Positions 19,842-30,599 are shown, counted from the stretch's first letter. The stretch: DNA of 64,000 nt from Megalonaias nervosa (GCA_016617855.1 JAECUM010001826.1:58860-122859); one strand, 5' to 3'. Notes: generated by a model not told the origin, from the sequence alone. Program-made: numbers and translations.

Positions 19842-20118
19842 CATTTCGCAGCTTCTGTAGACATAAATGATGTTGGCGGTGGTGTCGGCTTAATGCCATT
19901 TTCAGCACATGGTAAGCTAAACATGACGGCATGGATATCTGTTGGAGAATCAACCTGAAAAACAAAACCCAGGAAGAACCACTGACCCATAGGAACCTAG
20001 TAAGCTTTCTCATGTGCCCACATTGGTCAAGTCAAGGACTTGAACCCACACAGACAGTAGTGAGATAAAAGTGATCAGTAATGGCAAGTGCCTTAGACCA
20101 CTCAGCCACCCAGAGCCC
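19842..20118 (-). mobile_element. tRNA-derived SINE, family S1
   Basis: Read on the minus strand it begins with a tRNA-like head (gggtggctgagtggtctaagg ... gggttcaagtccttg) and continues into a body shared with 38612-38863 (ggcttaa-gccatttt-cagcaca). A second copy and the A/B boxes support the call. Confidence 0.72.
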
Positions 20119-20527
20119 TGCCATAAATATTGTTATTTAGGTTTTATTTTGTAATCTGTCTAGGGATTTTTGTCAGTCAACCAATATCACAGTTCCTTTA
20201 TCAACTTAGTTTTAATTATTATATAATATTTTGTAATAGTATATGACTAACAGGTAGTTATTTAAGTCTAAATCTGTTTAACTGTGCATCTACTGTGGCA
20301 TGTATTTTGTTTATTGTTTATACTATGCTTTTAAATGATTATTGACAAAGAATTTAAACCATTTTCCAGTAAGTTATTTTATATTTTGGTCATGGACTGA
20401 GCAAATGTAAGTTTCTGCCAAGAAATGTTAATTTTATGAGTATTTGTTAAGAAACAAAAAAGGTAGGAAAAGAAGCAATTAAATCCAGTAATCCTTTTTG
20501 CCATGATATTTTTTCTGATACCAACAG

Positions 20528-20683
20528 AGCCAATGATATCACCAAAACTGTCATTGATCTTAACTTCGGAGGACAAGACATTATCAGTACATTTGGAAAG
20601 ACTGGACTGTCAGTCTGGTTCTCCATTCATTATCAAGTACACAGTCTACTACTGTATGACTCAGGAGAAGAAGAAATGTAAAG
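20528..20683 (+). CDS. Receptor exon 2: first half of an FN3 domain
   Basis: Acceptor ccaacag, donor gttagt; phase 1 on both sides. It encodes about 52 residues: PMISPKLSLIL, then LSVHLERLDCQSG and FIIKYTVYYC. The pattern proline, beta strand, Y-x-V-x-Y strand is the first half of a cytokine-receptor FN3 module. Its second half is 23 kb downstream at 43689-43844, with element B between them. Confidence 0.8.
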
Positions 20684-21592
20684 GTTAGTTTAGGCCTGTA
20701 TTGTATGAATTGTTCATTTTCTTTTTTGATGTACTACACTGTTAACAGAGAAACTGCACTGCATGTGTGAAATCCTGACAGGACCATTGGAAGAAGATAA
20801 GCAGAACCAGTATATGCCTAGATTTTGTAAATAATCTTTCTTTCTTTTACTTCATTGGTACCAACCAACTTATTCAGTGGTCATATAATCTTTTGCACAG
20901 ATCTCTTGGCCAGTACCATAAACCATAATGAAAGCTCTTGATGTCTACAGCTTGTATAATTATATTGTGAAGTTAATAATTAGAGCACAGACTAATAAAG
21001 GGAGGACATTTTCATTGTTATCAAAAACAGTACCCAGACCCACAGTCACCTAAAACCTCTCACATGTTGAACGCAGATGTCAAGAAACTTGCAGTAATAT
21101 GTTGAAATTACACAACTTGAATATATCAAATCAGACACGAGTCCAATCCAAGAAAATATGCATTTTGCTGAAAATATTGTACAACAAGTATGTGATTGAA
21201 ATATTTATGACTTTTCCCCACCTCATAAACTGCATGTTTATCACATCCTATAATCATAAAACTGTCTGTGCTCAAACATTTAGACAGACAGGGAACTCCA
21301 AAAATAACATTTAATAATAAGTAACTGGTAGGTAATGACAAGTAATCAGGTAGTAAAACATTTACTCAAATCACGTAAAAATATATTACTTAATAATTTG
21401 CTTTTAGTGTGATCAGTAATCAGGACTGATATGCGTAGGAATGTTTGGTTTCAAATTAAGATTGCAATATCCTATGTAAGAACTTTCATACATAATTTGA
21501 TATTGATCGAAACCTACATTTACAACGATGCACAATGGATAAATTGAAGCAAAAGTGCATACAATAAATGTTTCTTAGAATATCTGTGAGAC

Positions 21593-21623
<31 letters not shown>

Positions 21624-21870
21624 GTAGTAGTAGTAGTACAATTAATATTATCCCCATGGTTTGGTGTCATGGATGCAGTAATAATGTCGATCATTCCTCC
21701 CATCTATCCTTATGTTTTAGTGTCGGGGATACTGTGATGGCATTGATTGGTCCTCCCATTCATCCATTCATATGTTTAGGTACTGGGAATCTTGAAAAAC
21801 ATTGAGCAGTCTAATCTACCATCTATCCATGTGTATTGATGTTGAGGATATTGTGAAAGCATCAATGGGT
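20684..21870. other. Receptor intron, part left of element B
   Basis: AT-rich, no ORF of interest. It contains an (ATT)n run (21594-21620) and then the start of a ~60-bp minisatellite (about 21650-21870), into which element B is inserted. Confidence 0.65.
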
Positions 21871-21875
21871 CCTCC
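21650..21875. repeat. Minisatellite, ~60-bp unit, left part
   Basis: Units contain 'ggtcctcccat-catccat' and 'gttgaggatattgtga-agcat'. The same array resumes right of element B (36525-36790), so it was one array before the insertion. Confidence 0.85.
21871..21875. other. Target-site duplication of element B (left)
   Basis: CCTCC directly before the TIR, repeated at 36525-36529. It lies in the consensus of the minisatellite, so chance identity is somewhat more likely than for element A. Confidence 0.8.
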
Positions 21876-22730
21876 AGCAGCAGGGAGGGTGAACCCTACA
21901 AATTGGATTCGAGCAAACATATCTAAAACAAAGATTTCACACAAAAAAAATTTAAAAAAAAAGGTCAATAACATCAAACTGAAGCCTCTAACTTTCCGTT
22001 GATATCACCAGTGATGAGATCACCAGTGATGAAATCACCGGGGTTAGTTCGCGCTGTTACTTCGCTGTTGATATTCGTGTTTATAAAATTTTGTGAGTGA
22101 TCGTTTATGCAATCGTGCACGCAATTTTTGTTAGCCCACCCTCCCTGCTGCTGGCTGCTGTGGTTTTTATCCAAATATTGTATCAAGTCCGTTACGATAT
22201 CTCGACCTCGGATCATGTAAATTTATTGTTATAAAACCAAACGGAGTAGCTTGTGCTTTTGAAAAAAAGTGTTTGAACTTAATCATGTCCGTGTCACCTG
22301 AAGACCAAGTATAATAAGTATTTTGCAGCATATGATTATCAACTCCGTTAAACACAACTAAAATATTACAGTTATCTCTGATTACTTTAGGTATTTGTGT
22401 ATAACGCTGTGTAACATAAATCACGTCTGTATTTTTATGTCTACCTCGAGAAAATATCCTAGCTGGATTTGATTGTTTGTCCAGCATGACATCATCGTAT
22501 ACTACTAAATCAACAATACTTCCATCCAGGTCATCTACAGATGGCGCTTCATCAATATCGGTGATAAAATCAATAACGTCACTGTCTTCATTTAACAATT
22601 TTGCATTTTCATTAAAATCTTTAAGTACTTCATAGCATCGCTGGTCATCTACAGATGGTGCTACTAAGCACAATTTATCCCACTTGAGCCATCTCATGAT
22701 GAGATTAAGCAATAATTGCGTCTTCCCACT
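21876..22730 (+). repeat. Element B left terminal inverted repeat (~850 bp)
   Basis: Reverse complement of about 35678-36524. The outer ~280 bp corresponds to the short TIR of element A and is bounded by inverted agcagcagggagggtg motifs. It contains gatatcaccagtgatgagat-type repeats. The inner part is most of the ATPase gene. Homology stops around the Walker A codons. Confidence 0.85.
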
Positions 22731-22832
22731 TCCAGATGGACCTATTATTATCATTCTGATAGAATTCGGTAGCGCTGGGTGATGCTTTACTGGTTCTTGT
22801 TTTCGTGTCACAGAAAAGTCAATTGTATCCAT
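22167..22832 (-). CDS. A32/FtsK-HerA-like packaging ATPase (221 aa), intact
   Basis: Complete ORF. Walker A GPSGSGKT (about residues 31-38), Walker B VVYDDVML (about residues 111-118), then RGRHKNTDVIYVTQ, an arginine/sensor-like segment typical of the A32 clade. It packages DNA into capsids in related viruses, yet this element has no capsid genes. Its 3' two thirds lies in the TIR and is repeated at 35627-36238. It is divergent from the PLA2 gene with 12 bp between start codons, as in element A. Confidence 0.9.
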   Translation of the reverse strand: MDTIDFSVTRKQEPVKHHPALPNSIRMIIIGPSGSGKTQLLLNLIMRWLKWDKLCLVAPSVDDQRCYEVLKDFNENAKLLNEDSDVIDFITDIDEAPSVDDLDGSIVDLVVYDDVMLDKQSNPARIFSRGRHKNTDVIYVTQRYTQIPKVIRDNCNILVVFNGVDNHMLQNTYYTWSSGDTDMIKFKHFFSKAQATPFGFITINLHDPRSRYRNGLDTIFG

Positions 22833-22844
22833 ATAATAAATAAT

Positions 22845-23345
22845 ATGAATTTATATTGTGTTCGATGCCGTGCAGCCACGTCCACCACTGGATTAACAAC
22901 AATAATAACAAAAAATAAAAAACGTGCACTGACAGGTAAATGTGAAAAGTGTGGCACAAAAAAATATAAATTTATTTCAAACACAGCGACAGGAGGTGAT
23001 ATTGCCGCTTCGTTGGGAAAATTACCAGGATTACCGTGGGCGAAATATCCCGGGGAAAAACATCTACCGGATTATAATTATTGTGGGCCTGGGACTCGTT
23101 TAGATATTCGTCTTGACAATGAAGATCAACCGCGACCTGGAGAATATCCCGTAAACAAGATTGATCAAGAGTGTTACGTTCACGATATCGCTTATTGAAG
23201 TAAAGATTTACAACAGCGACATCTCGCCGATATCAGATTAATTCATGCCATAAATAATAAAAAAGATAAATCGTTTCGAGAAAAATTAGCTGCTTTTCTG
23301 GTAAAAGCCGGAATGAAAGGTAAACTTATGTTAGGGGCTGGGTAA
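22845..23345 (+). pseudogene. Zinc-ribbon + parvovirus-type PLA2, one nonsense codon
   Basis: Same layout as 1255-1764: CVRC and CEKC knuckles, calcium loop YCGPGT, active-site pattern D-x3-HD-x2-Y. A TGA at 23196-23198 follows directly after the HDIAY motif; the frame then continues to TAA at 23343-23345. The truncated product would still contain the catalytic His-Asp pair but would lose the last ~50 residues. The lesion is at a different codon from that in element A. Confidence 0.85.
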
Positions 23346-23353
23346 TTAATTAT

Positions 23354-24337
23354 ATGATTATTATAATGGAGTCCATTTATTATTCCCCGAGAGGATATTG
23401 GAAGGGCAAAGCAGCGATTAGTAAACTCGCCGAAGCTGCAGAGGTTTCACGTGCTGTTGTTGCAGCGTGGTTAGCACGACAAGCAATATGGCAAATCTAT
23501 CTACCACCACCTAAAAAAGTTCGGTATGCACATTTTGATGTCAGCGTTCCCAATGAAGTTCATGAAGCAGATATTTTATTTTTGCCACATGATACTATTA
23601 AAACCCGTGAACGGAAATCACACACATACAAATACGCTTTATCTGTCGTTGACATTGCAAGTAGATATAAAGAAGCAGAACCACTGTCAACAAAGACAGC
23701 AACTGAAGTTGCATCTGCGTTTGAACGAATTTATCAACGTGGTGGTCTACGATGGCCACGGTTGCTACATGTTGATCCTGGTAAAGAATTTCTTGGTGCA
23801 GTATCATCGTTGATGAAAAAACATAATGTCAAAATCAGACGAGGACACAGTAAAATTCATCGTGATCAGGCAATCGTTGAAAGATTTAATCGAACACTCG
23901 CTGAGCGGTTATTTGGATACCAATATGCGAAGAAAATAATTTATACAGATACAAGATCTCGCGAATGGGTTGCAAGATTACCAAGTGTGATAGCTGCGTT
24001 AAATAATGAGATTACTCGTGCAACTTCTATGAAACCTTCTAATGCGATCACAAAAAAATATATACCAATACGCCGACTTGAATCTTCCTCTCAACCAGTG
24101 TTAGGTAATGTTACCGTAAGATATTTATATGAACCCGGTGAACTTGAAGGTGGTAAAAAAAGAGCAACTGATCCTATCTGGAGTGTGACTACACATACAA
24201 TTTCTAGCGTGGTAAGATCCACTGGTAGACCTGCCATCTACAGACCGGATTCAACTGCTCCTCAGTGTGGATTTGTTCGCAAACAATTGCAAATAATTCC
24301 TGAGGACACACAATTACCACCGAGTTCACTTTTGTAA
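23354..24337 (+). CDS. Retrovirus-like (rve) integrase (327 aa), intact
   Basis: Full ORF. Residues 18-45 are a helix-turn-helix-like segment. The rve core has Asp73 (EADILFL), Asp141 (VDPGKEF) and Glu176 (AIVERFNRTL), an exact D-D35-E spacing. The C-terminal third has the VRYLYEPGELEGG strand region typical of Polinton integrases. It inserts the linear genome between short target duplications and fits the 5-bp duplications here. A second in-frame ATG lies at 23366 (MESIYY) and could be the true start, since it follows TATA. Confidence 0.93.
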   Translation: MIIIMESIYYSPRGYWKGKAAISKLAEAAEVSRAVVAAWLARQAIWQIYLPPPKKVRYAHFDVSVPNEVHEADILFLPHDTIKTRERKSHTYKYALSVVDIASRYKEAEPLSTKTATEVASAFERIYQRGGLRWPRLLHVDPGKEFLGAVSSLMKKHNVKIRRGHSKIHRDQAIVERFNRTLAERLFGYQYAKKIIYTDTRSREWVARLPSVIAALNNEITRATSMKPSNAITKKYIPIRRLESSSQPVLGNVTVRYLYEPGELEGGKKRATDPIWSVTTHTISSVVRSTGRPAIYRPDSTAPQCGFVRKQLQIIPEDTQLPPSSLL

Positions 24338-24517
24338 ATTGGAACCCCTGCGTCGATTGCATTCAAGACATGTCAATGGGACATTATCACGTGTATGACC
24401 AAGATCACTATTAATTCTGTCTACGGTAAATTGTTTTGGATTATTACTCAAATATTTCCATAACATTTTACAGTTGCAAATTATACAACGATTATTCTGT
24501 TGTTGTTTTAGCGTCAT
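24326..24517 (-). CDS. Small HNH-type endonuclease-like protein (63 aa)
   Basis: Cys11/Cys14, VDR (32-34), GH (40-41), N45, Cys50/Cys53-Asn54-RRRG: compact HNH layout conserved with 2784-2975. Start overlaps the helicase-frame stop (ATGA at 24514-24517). It overlaps the convergent integrase end by 12 bp. Strong conservation of the zinc ligands and DR/GH/N residues in both elements, despite decay of the adjacent helicase in B, suggests it is a real protein. Confidence 0.6.
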   Translation of the reverse strand: MTLKQQQNNRCIICNCKMLWKYLSNNPKQFTVDRINSDLGHTRDNVPLTCLECNRRRGSNLQK

Positions 24518-27500
24518 AACAAATTCAACATCGATATCAAAATCGCAATTATTTTTTTTGTCACATTGCTTATAACCGGATAATTTTTTTCTTATTACGC
24601 CAATAACACCTTCGGTGTCACTAATAGTTTGATTATTATTTTCTGTGGAGTTTATGACAACTCTATGTAGTTGAGATATTCTCCTGATTCTAGATACTGC
24701 GAGATAAACTTAATTTGACCATTCTATTCTATTATCGACAATCCAGATATTTGTATCAGTAATAGTTAGTCCTTGTGACGAGTGAATCGTTATGGCATAT
24801 CCCAATTTCCACGGTGAGTTATTCATACTCAGTGCGCTTTCACCAACATCAATATCAACCAAAATAATATCGTTTAACACGAGATTTTGTTTTTCATCTG
24901 TTCCTGGAATATCAACTTCAATATTCTGTCGTCGAATATCCGCTGGGCGATAACATAATGGTACAGGTCACGTTGGAAATCTTTTCTTCTGTAACAGAAA
25001 TAATTTCTCTTGCAATTCATCACGAACTATTTTTCTACTCGCAACTGTTTAATCATTTGGTCTCCATAAATTCCAAAAATCGTTCACAGGAGTTTCTGGA
25101 ATTATTTCACCCATTATCTCACATTGTATTCTATCTGGCTGTAGTCTGATTAATCTTTTAAATTCTTTTAGAGGTTCATCAATGGCTCTATGATCATCAT
25201 TTATTTCTTCATAATAATCCACAAATGATTTTAACCACTCATGTGGAGACTGCCCAACGAAAGGTGGTGGTTGACCATGATCGCCACACATAATCACAGC
25301 AGTATTTTTTGTCAGGAACCAATCAAGAAATATTTTTTATGTTTCTAACGATACTGTACAAAATTCATCCCAGATGATGATTTTTGGAATATATTTCTCA
25401 CCCATTCGCTCAGGTGTCCACGTATCTCCACACCATCTGAAGAAACTATGGTATGTACATGATTTTACTCCTCGTTGTTTTATTTCTCTTGCAAGTCTGT
25501 GTGTAGGTGTCAACACAATCATGTCCGACGAACTCTGCCGAAATAATTCAATCGCACGTGTTGTTTTGCCAGAACCTCCAGGTCCATTGAGATAAATGGT
25601 TTTATATCTAGCCACGGGATCAAATACAGATGGTGATGTTGATATTGGTAGTTGATTGTCATTACTGTAGTATATTTCTTTGATATCAACGTCGGCTGTT
25701 TCAGAATAGTCGAGTATACTTTGTTGTTTTATTCGCCATGATCCCCATTTACCGCTACCGAGTAACGGTTTTACCAAATCTAAATATTTTTTATCTACAT
25801 AAAATGAATCCGTAGCAACTCTGACGGCGTAACAAGGAAATCTATTTATCATCGATAATAAATTTATAGAAACGTAAGCGAGCATAGAAGATCTTAAATG
25901 AGTAAATTGCAGTGATTCACCATCAATATAACTCACAACTGTACCTAGTTTGGTTCCGTCTGACAAATAAGCATTGCTTCTGCTTATAAATGTTACATTG
26001 TTCGTTGTATCAGTAATTATAAAATCTAACTCAGCATCATCCATGATTAATCTTGTACAATGTCGTTTATGATCATACGAACCACCTTGAGTAAATTTAC
26101 CGATTATTTTCCTACCAAGATCTTTTGCAACTTTATTTTCATAATCAATTTTATCCCAATCTGGATCTGTCGGTGAATGTTTCTTTTGTTGTGGTAGCCG
26201 AACTTGTTTCTGAGAATGATACGATACAATAGCTTCACTCACACTCAACAATATTAAAATTTCAGCATCGAGCATGTATCGTAATAACACCGTTGGAACC
26301 CAATGTTTTTCTGAGAAATGTCTACCAAACCACGCATAAACGATCGGATGAAGATTATCACGGAACTTAAAGGATTTTACACAAGCAAATCCAGTTAAAT
26401 CAAAATCAGGTAATGGTCCATTTATCGCAACTCTTGTCATTTCGTGTGTGGGATGGACGAATCTATCAAAGTATTTAGAACATTCTCCATATCCAAGAAA
26501 ACTTCCAGGATAACACGCAACCATATCAACGGATACTACTTTACGATGATCGTATTTGGTATTCCATAATCCGCCATGCCCATATTCGACACAACTACGT
26601 TGAACATCTTCGAGGAATTCTGATCGTATCGGCGACCATGAATTTTTCTTCTGAGCAAAGTGAGCCGCAACTGATGGAACTGTAAAACAATTTAATAATT
26701 GCTCAACTTCAACATCATCAGAATTATATTTCAGTGCAAGAATTTTCATTTTGCCATGGAGAGATTCTCTACGGTAAATCTCTCTGTTAGGTTTTACAAA
26801 TTGATGGTAATATGCGGATTCTGAACTCTGAAATAACCAAACGGATACAGGATCGTTCTTGCTAATATCGGCGATAGCATCAAATATATAATCGTCATAA
26901 AATCTAACTGTCCTATCTCGTGGAAATATTGTTATAGCATCAGTCCATGCATGTGCGTTATGATTAATGATCGTTATTGGAGCTCCATTTTTTGTATATT
27001 TCTGTTTGTACAAAATTTCTCCGGTCAGTGTTTTTACTGTTATTGGAAATCTTAATTTCTTTTCTAGCTTAGCAACGTTGCTGATAGATGCTCCAGTATC
27101 TCTAACTGTTTCTGCCCACTCGTTTATTTTTGTACGTCTTATATCTGTTAAACCGTTTCCGCGTATTGCTTTTGAGAAATGTTCCATGACACGTTCAGCT
27201 ACACAATTTATTCTTGAAATTTTGATTGGTTTGAGATCCCCAACGCTGGGTTTATTATTCAGCGGATATACTGTATATATAACCGCAGTAACAGGATACG
27301 TCCGTTCATAATACGGTTTATCAATACCAGTTAGCACACCTGGCTTGGATTGTTTATTTAATGTAACAGTATTATTTCCAGTATGAAGTCGTACAGGTTC
27401 GCGTTTGTCACGAATAATCCAAGTATCATCATCTGTCTGCACAATAAAGTTTACTAAAATATTATATCGCTGATTGTCGAGGTAGTTAATAATATTTTTA

Positions 27501-27751
27501 CCTCGTTCATCGCTCATTCTAGTGTCAACAACAACACCGCTGGTGTCGTTCATAATCCTGAATGTCGACCAAGTATGAGCCGCACCATCATTGCGAAATT
27601 CTTTTTTACCTTCACGGATACGATCGGTTATATCACTATTTATCAGAGCCAGATCTTGCATTGAAAAATTAAATTTAGATTTTGGTAATTTGTCAAGATC
27701 AAATCTTGCGGTGGAAGGTTCAGTTGTGGATAATCTCTCAAATTCCTCCAT
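24514..27751 (-). pseudogene. B-family DNA polymerase fused to SF1 helicase; helicase part broken
   Basis: The first 804 codons are open (25337-27751). They contain the HNxHAW-type signature (residues 264-269), motif A with Asp409 (SVDMVACYP), a motif B region (540-557), motif C with Asp648 (VATDSFY) and helicase Walker A GPGGSGKTT (723-731), Ia and II (DE 795-796). A TAA at 25337-25339 stops it there. The helicase continues in frame to about 25050, where an indel shifts it, and decays further to 24514. The polymerase domain itself is therefore intact in B. Motif C has ATDS rather than the usual DTDS, so the first Asp is missing. Confidence 0.87.
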
Positions 27752-27801
27752 ACTATATTTAAGACAAATATATATGTTTAATTAAACTTTAATTATATAT
27801 A

Positions 27802-28107
27802 ATGATTCAAACAAACAACCGATGCAGATGGCTCATGATAGGATTTTCAACTCCTTGTAATAAATCATGTGTAAATGAATTCTGTGGCCAACATATGCAA
27901 AGTTTCCGAAGAGGTAATCTAGGACCAAAACCGTATTTACGATGTGGTGTTGGAGTAAGAGGAGAAACACGGTTATGTGTAGCGTGTGGTGGTAAAAGAT
28001 ATAGAGAACTGAAACGATATTATGATAAGAAGTCGTCAGGTGAGTCTCCGTTAAAAACCGCTGAAGACTATCTGGCTAGATTTCAAAACAATCATTTAGA
28101 CCAATAA
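27802..28107 (+). CDS. Cys-rich zinc-ribbon protein (101 aa)
   Basis: Intact homologue of 6285-6557 with 11 more N-terminal residues; ATG follows TATATA. Cys pairs C-x3-C, CGQH and CVACGG are conserved, but one Cys of the CLRCG knuckle is Tyr here (YLRCG), which would weaken that zinc site. Divergent from the polymerase gene (50 bp apart). Confidence 0.68.
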   Translation: MIQTNNRCRWLMIGFSTPCNKSCVNEFCGQHMQSFRRGNLGPKPYLRCGVGVRGETRLCVACGGKRYRELKRYYDKKSSGESPLKTAEDYLARFQNNHLDQ

Positions 28108-28121
28108 TATTATATATAGAA

Positions 28122-28619
28122 ATGGAACAAAATAAATTTGTAAAGCATCCAATATTTAAAAATTATGAAGCATCTCGTGATGGTGTCATCAGAAATTGTC
28201 GAAGGAAAAAACCAGTCGGTACTGACAATGGTGTTGGTTACCTCTCTTTTCGTGTTAGGAAAGATAAAAGATATTGCTCTCATAGATTCATCTACGAGTG
28301 TTTTCATGGGGTCATCGAAGACGGACTTGTAATCGATCACATCAATTCAAACCCGAAAGATAATTCTTTAGAAAATTTACAAATTGTTACACAGAGTCAG
28401 AATTGTAAGATAGGAAATACTGGTATTAATTGCAAGACTCCTAGGTCGGTTATATCCACAAATATAGAGACAAATGAAGAAATAATATTCCCATCAATGA
28501 CTGCGGCTGCCAAATATTTTGATATTTGTATGCCTTCAGTATGTTTTGTTGCAAATAATTTAAGAAGATCAGCGTTTTCGAAAAAATTTCAACAAAAGAT
28601 CACGTTTTGGTATGTATAA
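28122..28619 (+). CDS. HNH homing endonuclease with NUMOD-like domains (165 aa), intact
   Basis: NUMOD4-like N-terminus (about 8-50), HNH_3 core with His54, His73 (VIDHINSNPKD) and Asn-Leu at 85-86, then a NUMOD1-like DNA-binding region (about 107-150, SVISTNIETNEEIIF). It would cut a long specific site and spread by repair-copying. It is not inside another gene, so it is free-standing. It starts 14 bp after the zinc-ribbon gene, with TATATAGAAATG at the start. Confidence 0.88.
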   Translation: MEQNKFVKHPIFKNYEASRDGVIRNCRRKKPVGTDNGVGYLSFRVRKDKRYCSHRFIYECFHGVIEDGLVIDHINSNPKDNSLENLQIVTQSQNCKIGNTGINCKTPRSVISTNIETNEEIIFPSMTAAAKYFDICMPSVCFVANNLRRSAFSKKFQQKITFWYV

Positions 28620-29097
28620 TGAAGCGAGATAAATCCGTCATCGCTGATAGAGCAACCAAGTAGTTGTCTCCCTTTTTTTGTTATTGCGTTATATTTAACC
28701 ACGCGTTTATATTCAGTGATAAAAATTAGTTCATTACTGATAGAGTAATTGAGCGGCTATGGTACTACAGTCTAATCGTAATACTTAAATATCTCTCCAG
28801 TGCAAACATCTCAACTGTATTACAGAAAATATATCCTCAAACAAAAAACCTCAGCCGTGATATTATATCATTGGACACATATCGATCGCAGCAGACATGT
28901 GCATCATTGTTACTATACTGAATGAATGTACGCAGTTCTGTAGCAGGCGAATATACCAGAATAATATCAATCCATGCATTCATTGCTAGATAGTTCTGCC
29001 TTGACTGCATGAAGAAGCTTGAAAATACAGTGTTTTAACAAAGCAGAAATGGCAGAAATATATAAAATTGCAGAATTTATTCAGAAACAGAATATTA

Positions 29098-29195
29098 TTT
29101 CGGTGTCCGTGACATTTTCACTGATGACTTCATTACTGGTAACGTTGTCACTGATGACTTCGTCATTGATGACACAGTCACTGGTGATACAGTGT
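29098..29195. repeat. GTGAC/GTCAC dyad-rich stretch
   Basis: Repeated tgatgac and gtcactg words in both orientations. The same words recur in the TIR, in the spacers at 30925-30960, 31090-31110 and 35215-35240, and in the acidic tail of the coiled-coil gene. Confidence 0.55.
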
Positions 29196-29231
29196 GAATA
29201 TTTATATACTTAAATTTAACTGCAATTCATA

Positions 29232-29320
29232 ACAGCTCCAATAGCAGTGTGGTTAAGGCGTTTGCGTATGGATCCACTAGTGTAGACTCTCTGCGTGTTC
29301 GAGTCTCCAAAAATGCTAAA
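29232..29320 (+). other. tRNA-like segment (copy in element B)
   Basis: Box A-like tagcagtgtggttaaggcg and box B-like gtgttcgagtctc with class II spacing, conserved with 7883-7970. The stems do not fold well, so it is not called a tRNA. Confidence 0.35.
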
Positions 29321-29363
29321 GATATATTATCTTGCATTCGGCGACAGATGCTATTATAGGGGA

Positions 29364-29494
29364 GGCGCAAGCAAGCCCCATGAGATTTCATGTACCCTCA
29401 CCACGTCGAACAACATGGTGGGTGCAATTTTGCACTTACCCCGGGGTTTGATTTGGTGGGGGTTACATGAAATCGATATGCGCTTGCGTCTCTA
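29364..29494. repeat. Imperfect ~130-bp inverted repeat
   Basis: 'gaggcgcaagc ... gatttcatgta' at the left matches the reverse complement of 'tacatgaaatc ... gcttgcgtctc' at the right. Element A has only a related GC-rich patch here. It could be a small inserted MITE or a structural element. Confidence 0.5.
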
Positions 29495-29844
29495 AAATAA
29501 ACAGCAGGGTGATGTGAAGTCGTGACTCTTGACAACGTCAAGGAAGGATACCCACATAGGGGCATTCAGAAAGAATGTCCGCCGGACCAAAAAGTCTCAA
29601 TAAGCTGCCTGTGGACCATAAGACAGGTCTTAACCATGAAGAGTGCCCCGTGGGCTTAAGGCCCCAACAAGGGACTCTTAGGATCTTATTGGTAAAAGCT
29701 TTACCGGCAAAAGGGACCCCAGTGGAATGGGAGACTGAGCGTCATCGCTGCTGTTTATTTTTGAATTTATAAAATATATATTTTATTTTTATTCAGAATA
29801 TATTTTATTTTTATTTAAACAAATAATTTATAACATAAAAAATA

Positions 29845-30384
29845 ATGAATCACGAAAACATCACATCAATTATTTCTGCTATTGAGAAATTACAAAACAG
29901 CGGCGTGAAAATATCTGACCAACTTGATCCTGAAAAAATAATGAGCAATTTTGAATCATTATAATTTCGGAGGTCAGAAAATAGGTATACCTTGTCCTCC
30001 AATTATAGATTTATAAAGATAATCCAACAGGCGATGTTACGATCGCTGGCGGCAATCACAGATGCGCAGGTGAAATTATTTGTGCCGTTATCACGGGCCA
30101 TCGAGCGGGTTAGGTTAGAATTATCTCACGAATACGAAACGAAAAGACTCGCACACGCTCGTATAAAACAGCTGAAAGATATCATGGCAATGACTGAGTT
30201 GATAAACGAAGACGCGGAAGAATTACTGGCTAAAGATAAAGACGGTGACTTCGTCACTGAGTGTGACTGTAGTGATTGTGTCACCAGTGAAAACATCACC
30301 AATGACGAAGTCACCAGTGACAACGACGACGACGAAGCTAGAATACCCACTTGTAAAGTTGTCCCAGCTGATTTTAAACCGTAG
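29845..30384 (+). pseudogene. Coiled-coil protein homologue, nonsense at codon 40
   Basis: 179 codons, same frame throughout, but TAA at 29962-29964 replaces a Gln codon. An internal start near 29992 could give a 130-aa product. The tail is longer and more acidic than in element A (8367-8825) and is built of gacgtcac/gtgac repeats. Function unknown. Confidence 0.65.
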
Positions 30385-30390
30385 AAAAAT

Positions 30391-30503
30391 AATTGTTCTA
30401 TCATCGTTGTGGAAATTATACATTTTCTATATAATTATTAATGATATGTATAATTTCCACAACCATCATACAAACCTCAGATCAATGGAATAACCGTTGT
30501 ATC
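30391..30503. promoter_or_regulatory. Hairpin module 1
   Basis: Perfect 18-bp arms GTTGTGGAAATTATACAT (30406-30423) and complement (30446-30463) around a 22-nt AT core with TTTCTATATAATTA. It is flanked by aataattgttctatcatcg upstream and ccatcataca-aCCTCAG, then aataaccgttgtatcac, downstream. See the findings for comparison. Confidence 0.75.
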
Positions 30504-30599
30504 ACTGCCCATTGTCTCATGAAACAAAAAAAAAAATATTTTATCCTTGACGTTCTCTTTGACATTTTTTTTTTGCTTGGTGTTTTCTACGATGACGTT

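Larger units (their letters stand above)
17316..20527. other. Receptor intron
   Basis: 3.2 kb. It holds a two-copy ~66-bp direct repeat (18465-18590), a MITE (19195-19395), a short tandem array (19501-19650) and a tRNA-headed SINE (19842-20118). The rest is featureless AT-rich DNA. Confidence 0.6.
28620..29844. other. Element B central non-coding region
   Basis: It parallels 7115-8366: the same 'gaagcgagataaatccgtca' start, a CCTCAGCCGTGATATTATATCA block (28850-28871), a tRNA-like segment and an AT-rich end. It lacks the hairpin seen at 7233. It adds a gtgac/gtcac-rich stretch (29098-29195) and a long imperfect inverted repeat (29364-29494). No credible ORF. Confidence 0.65.
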
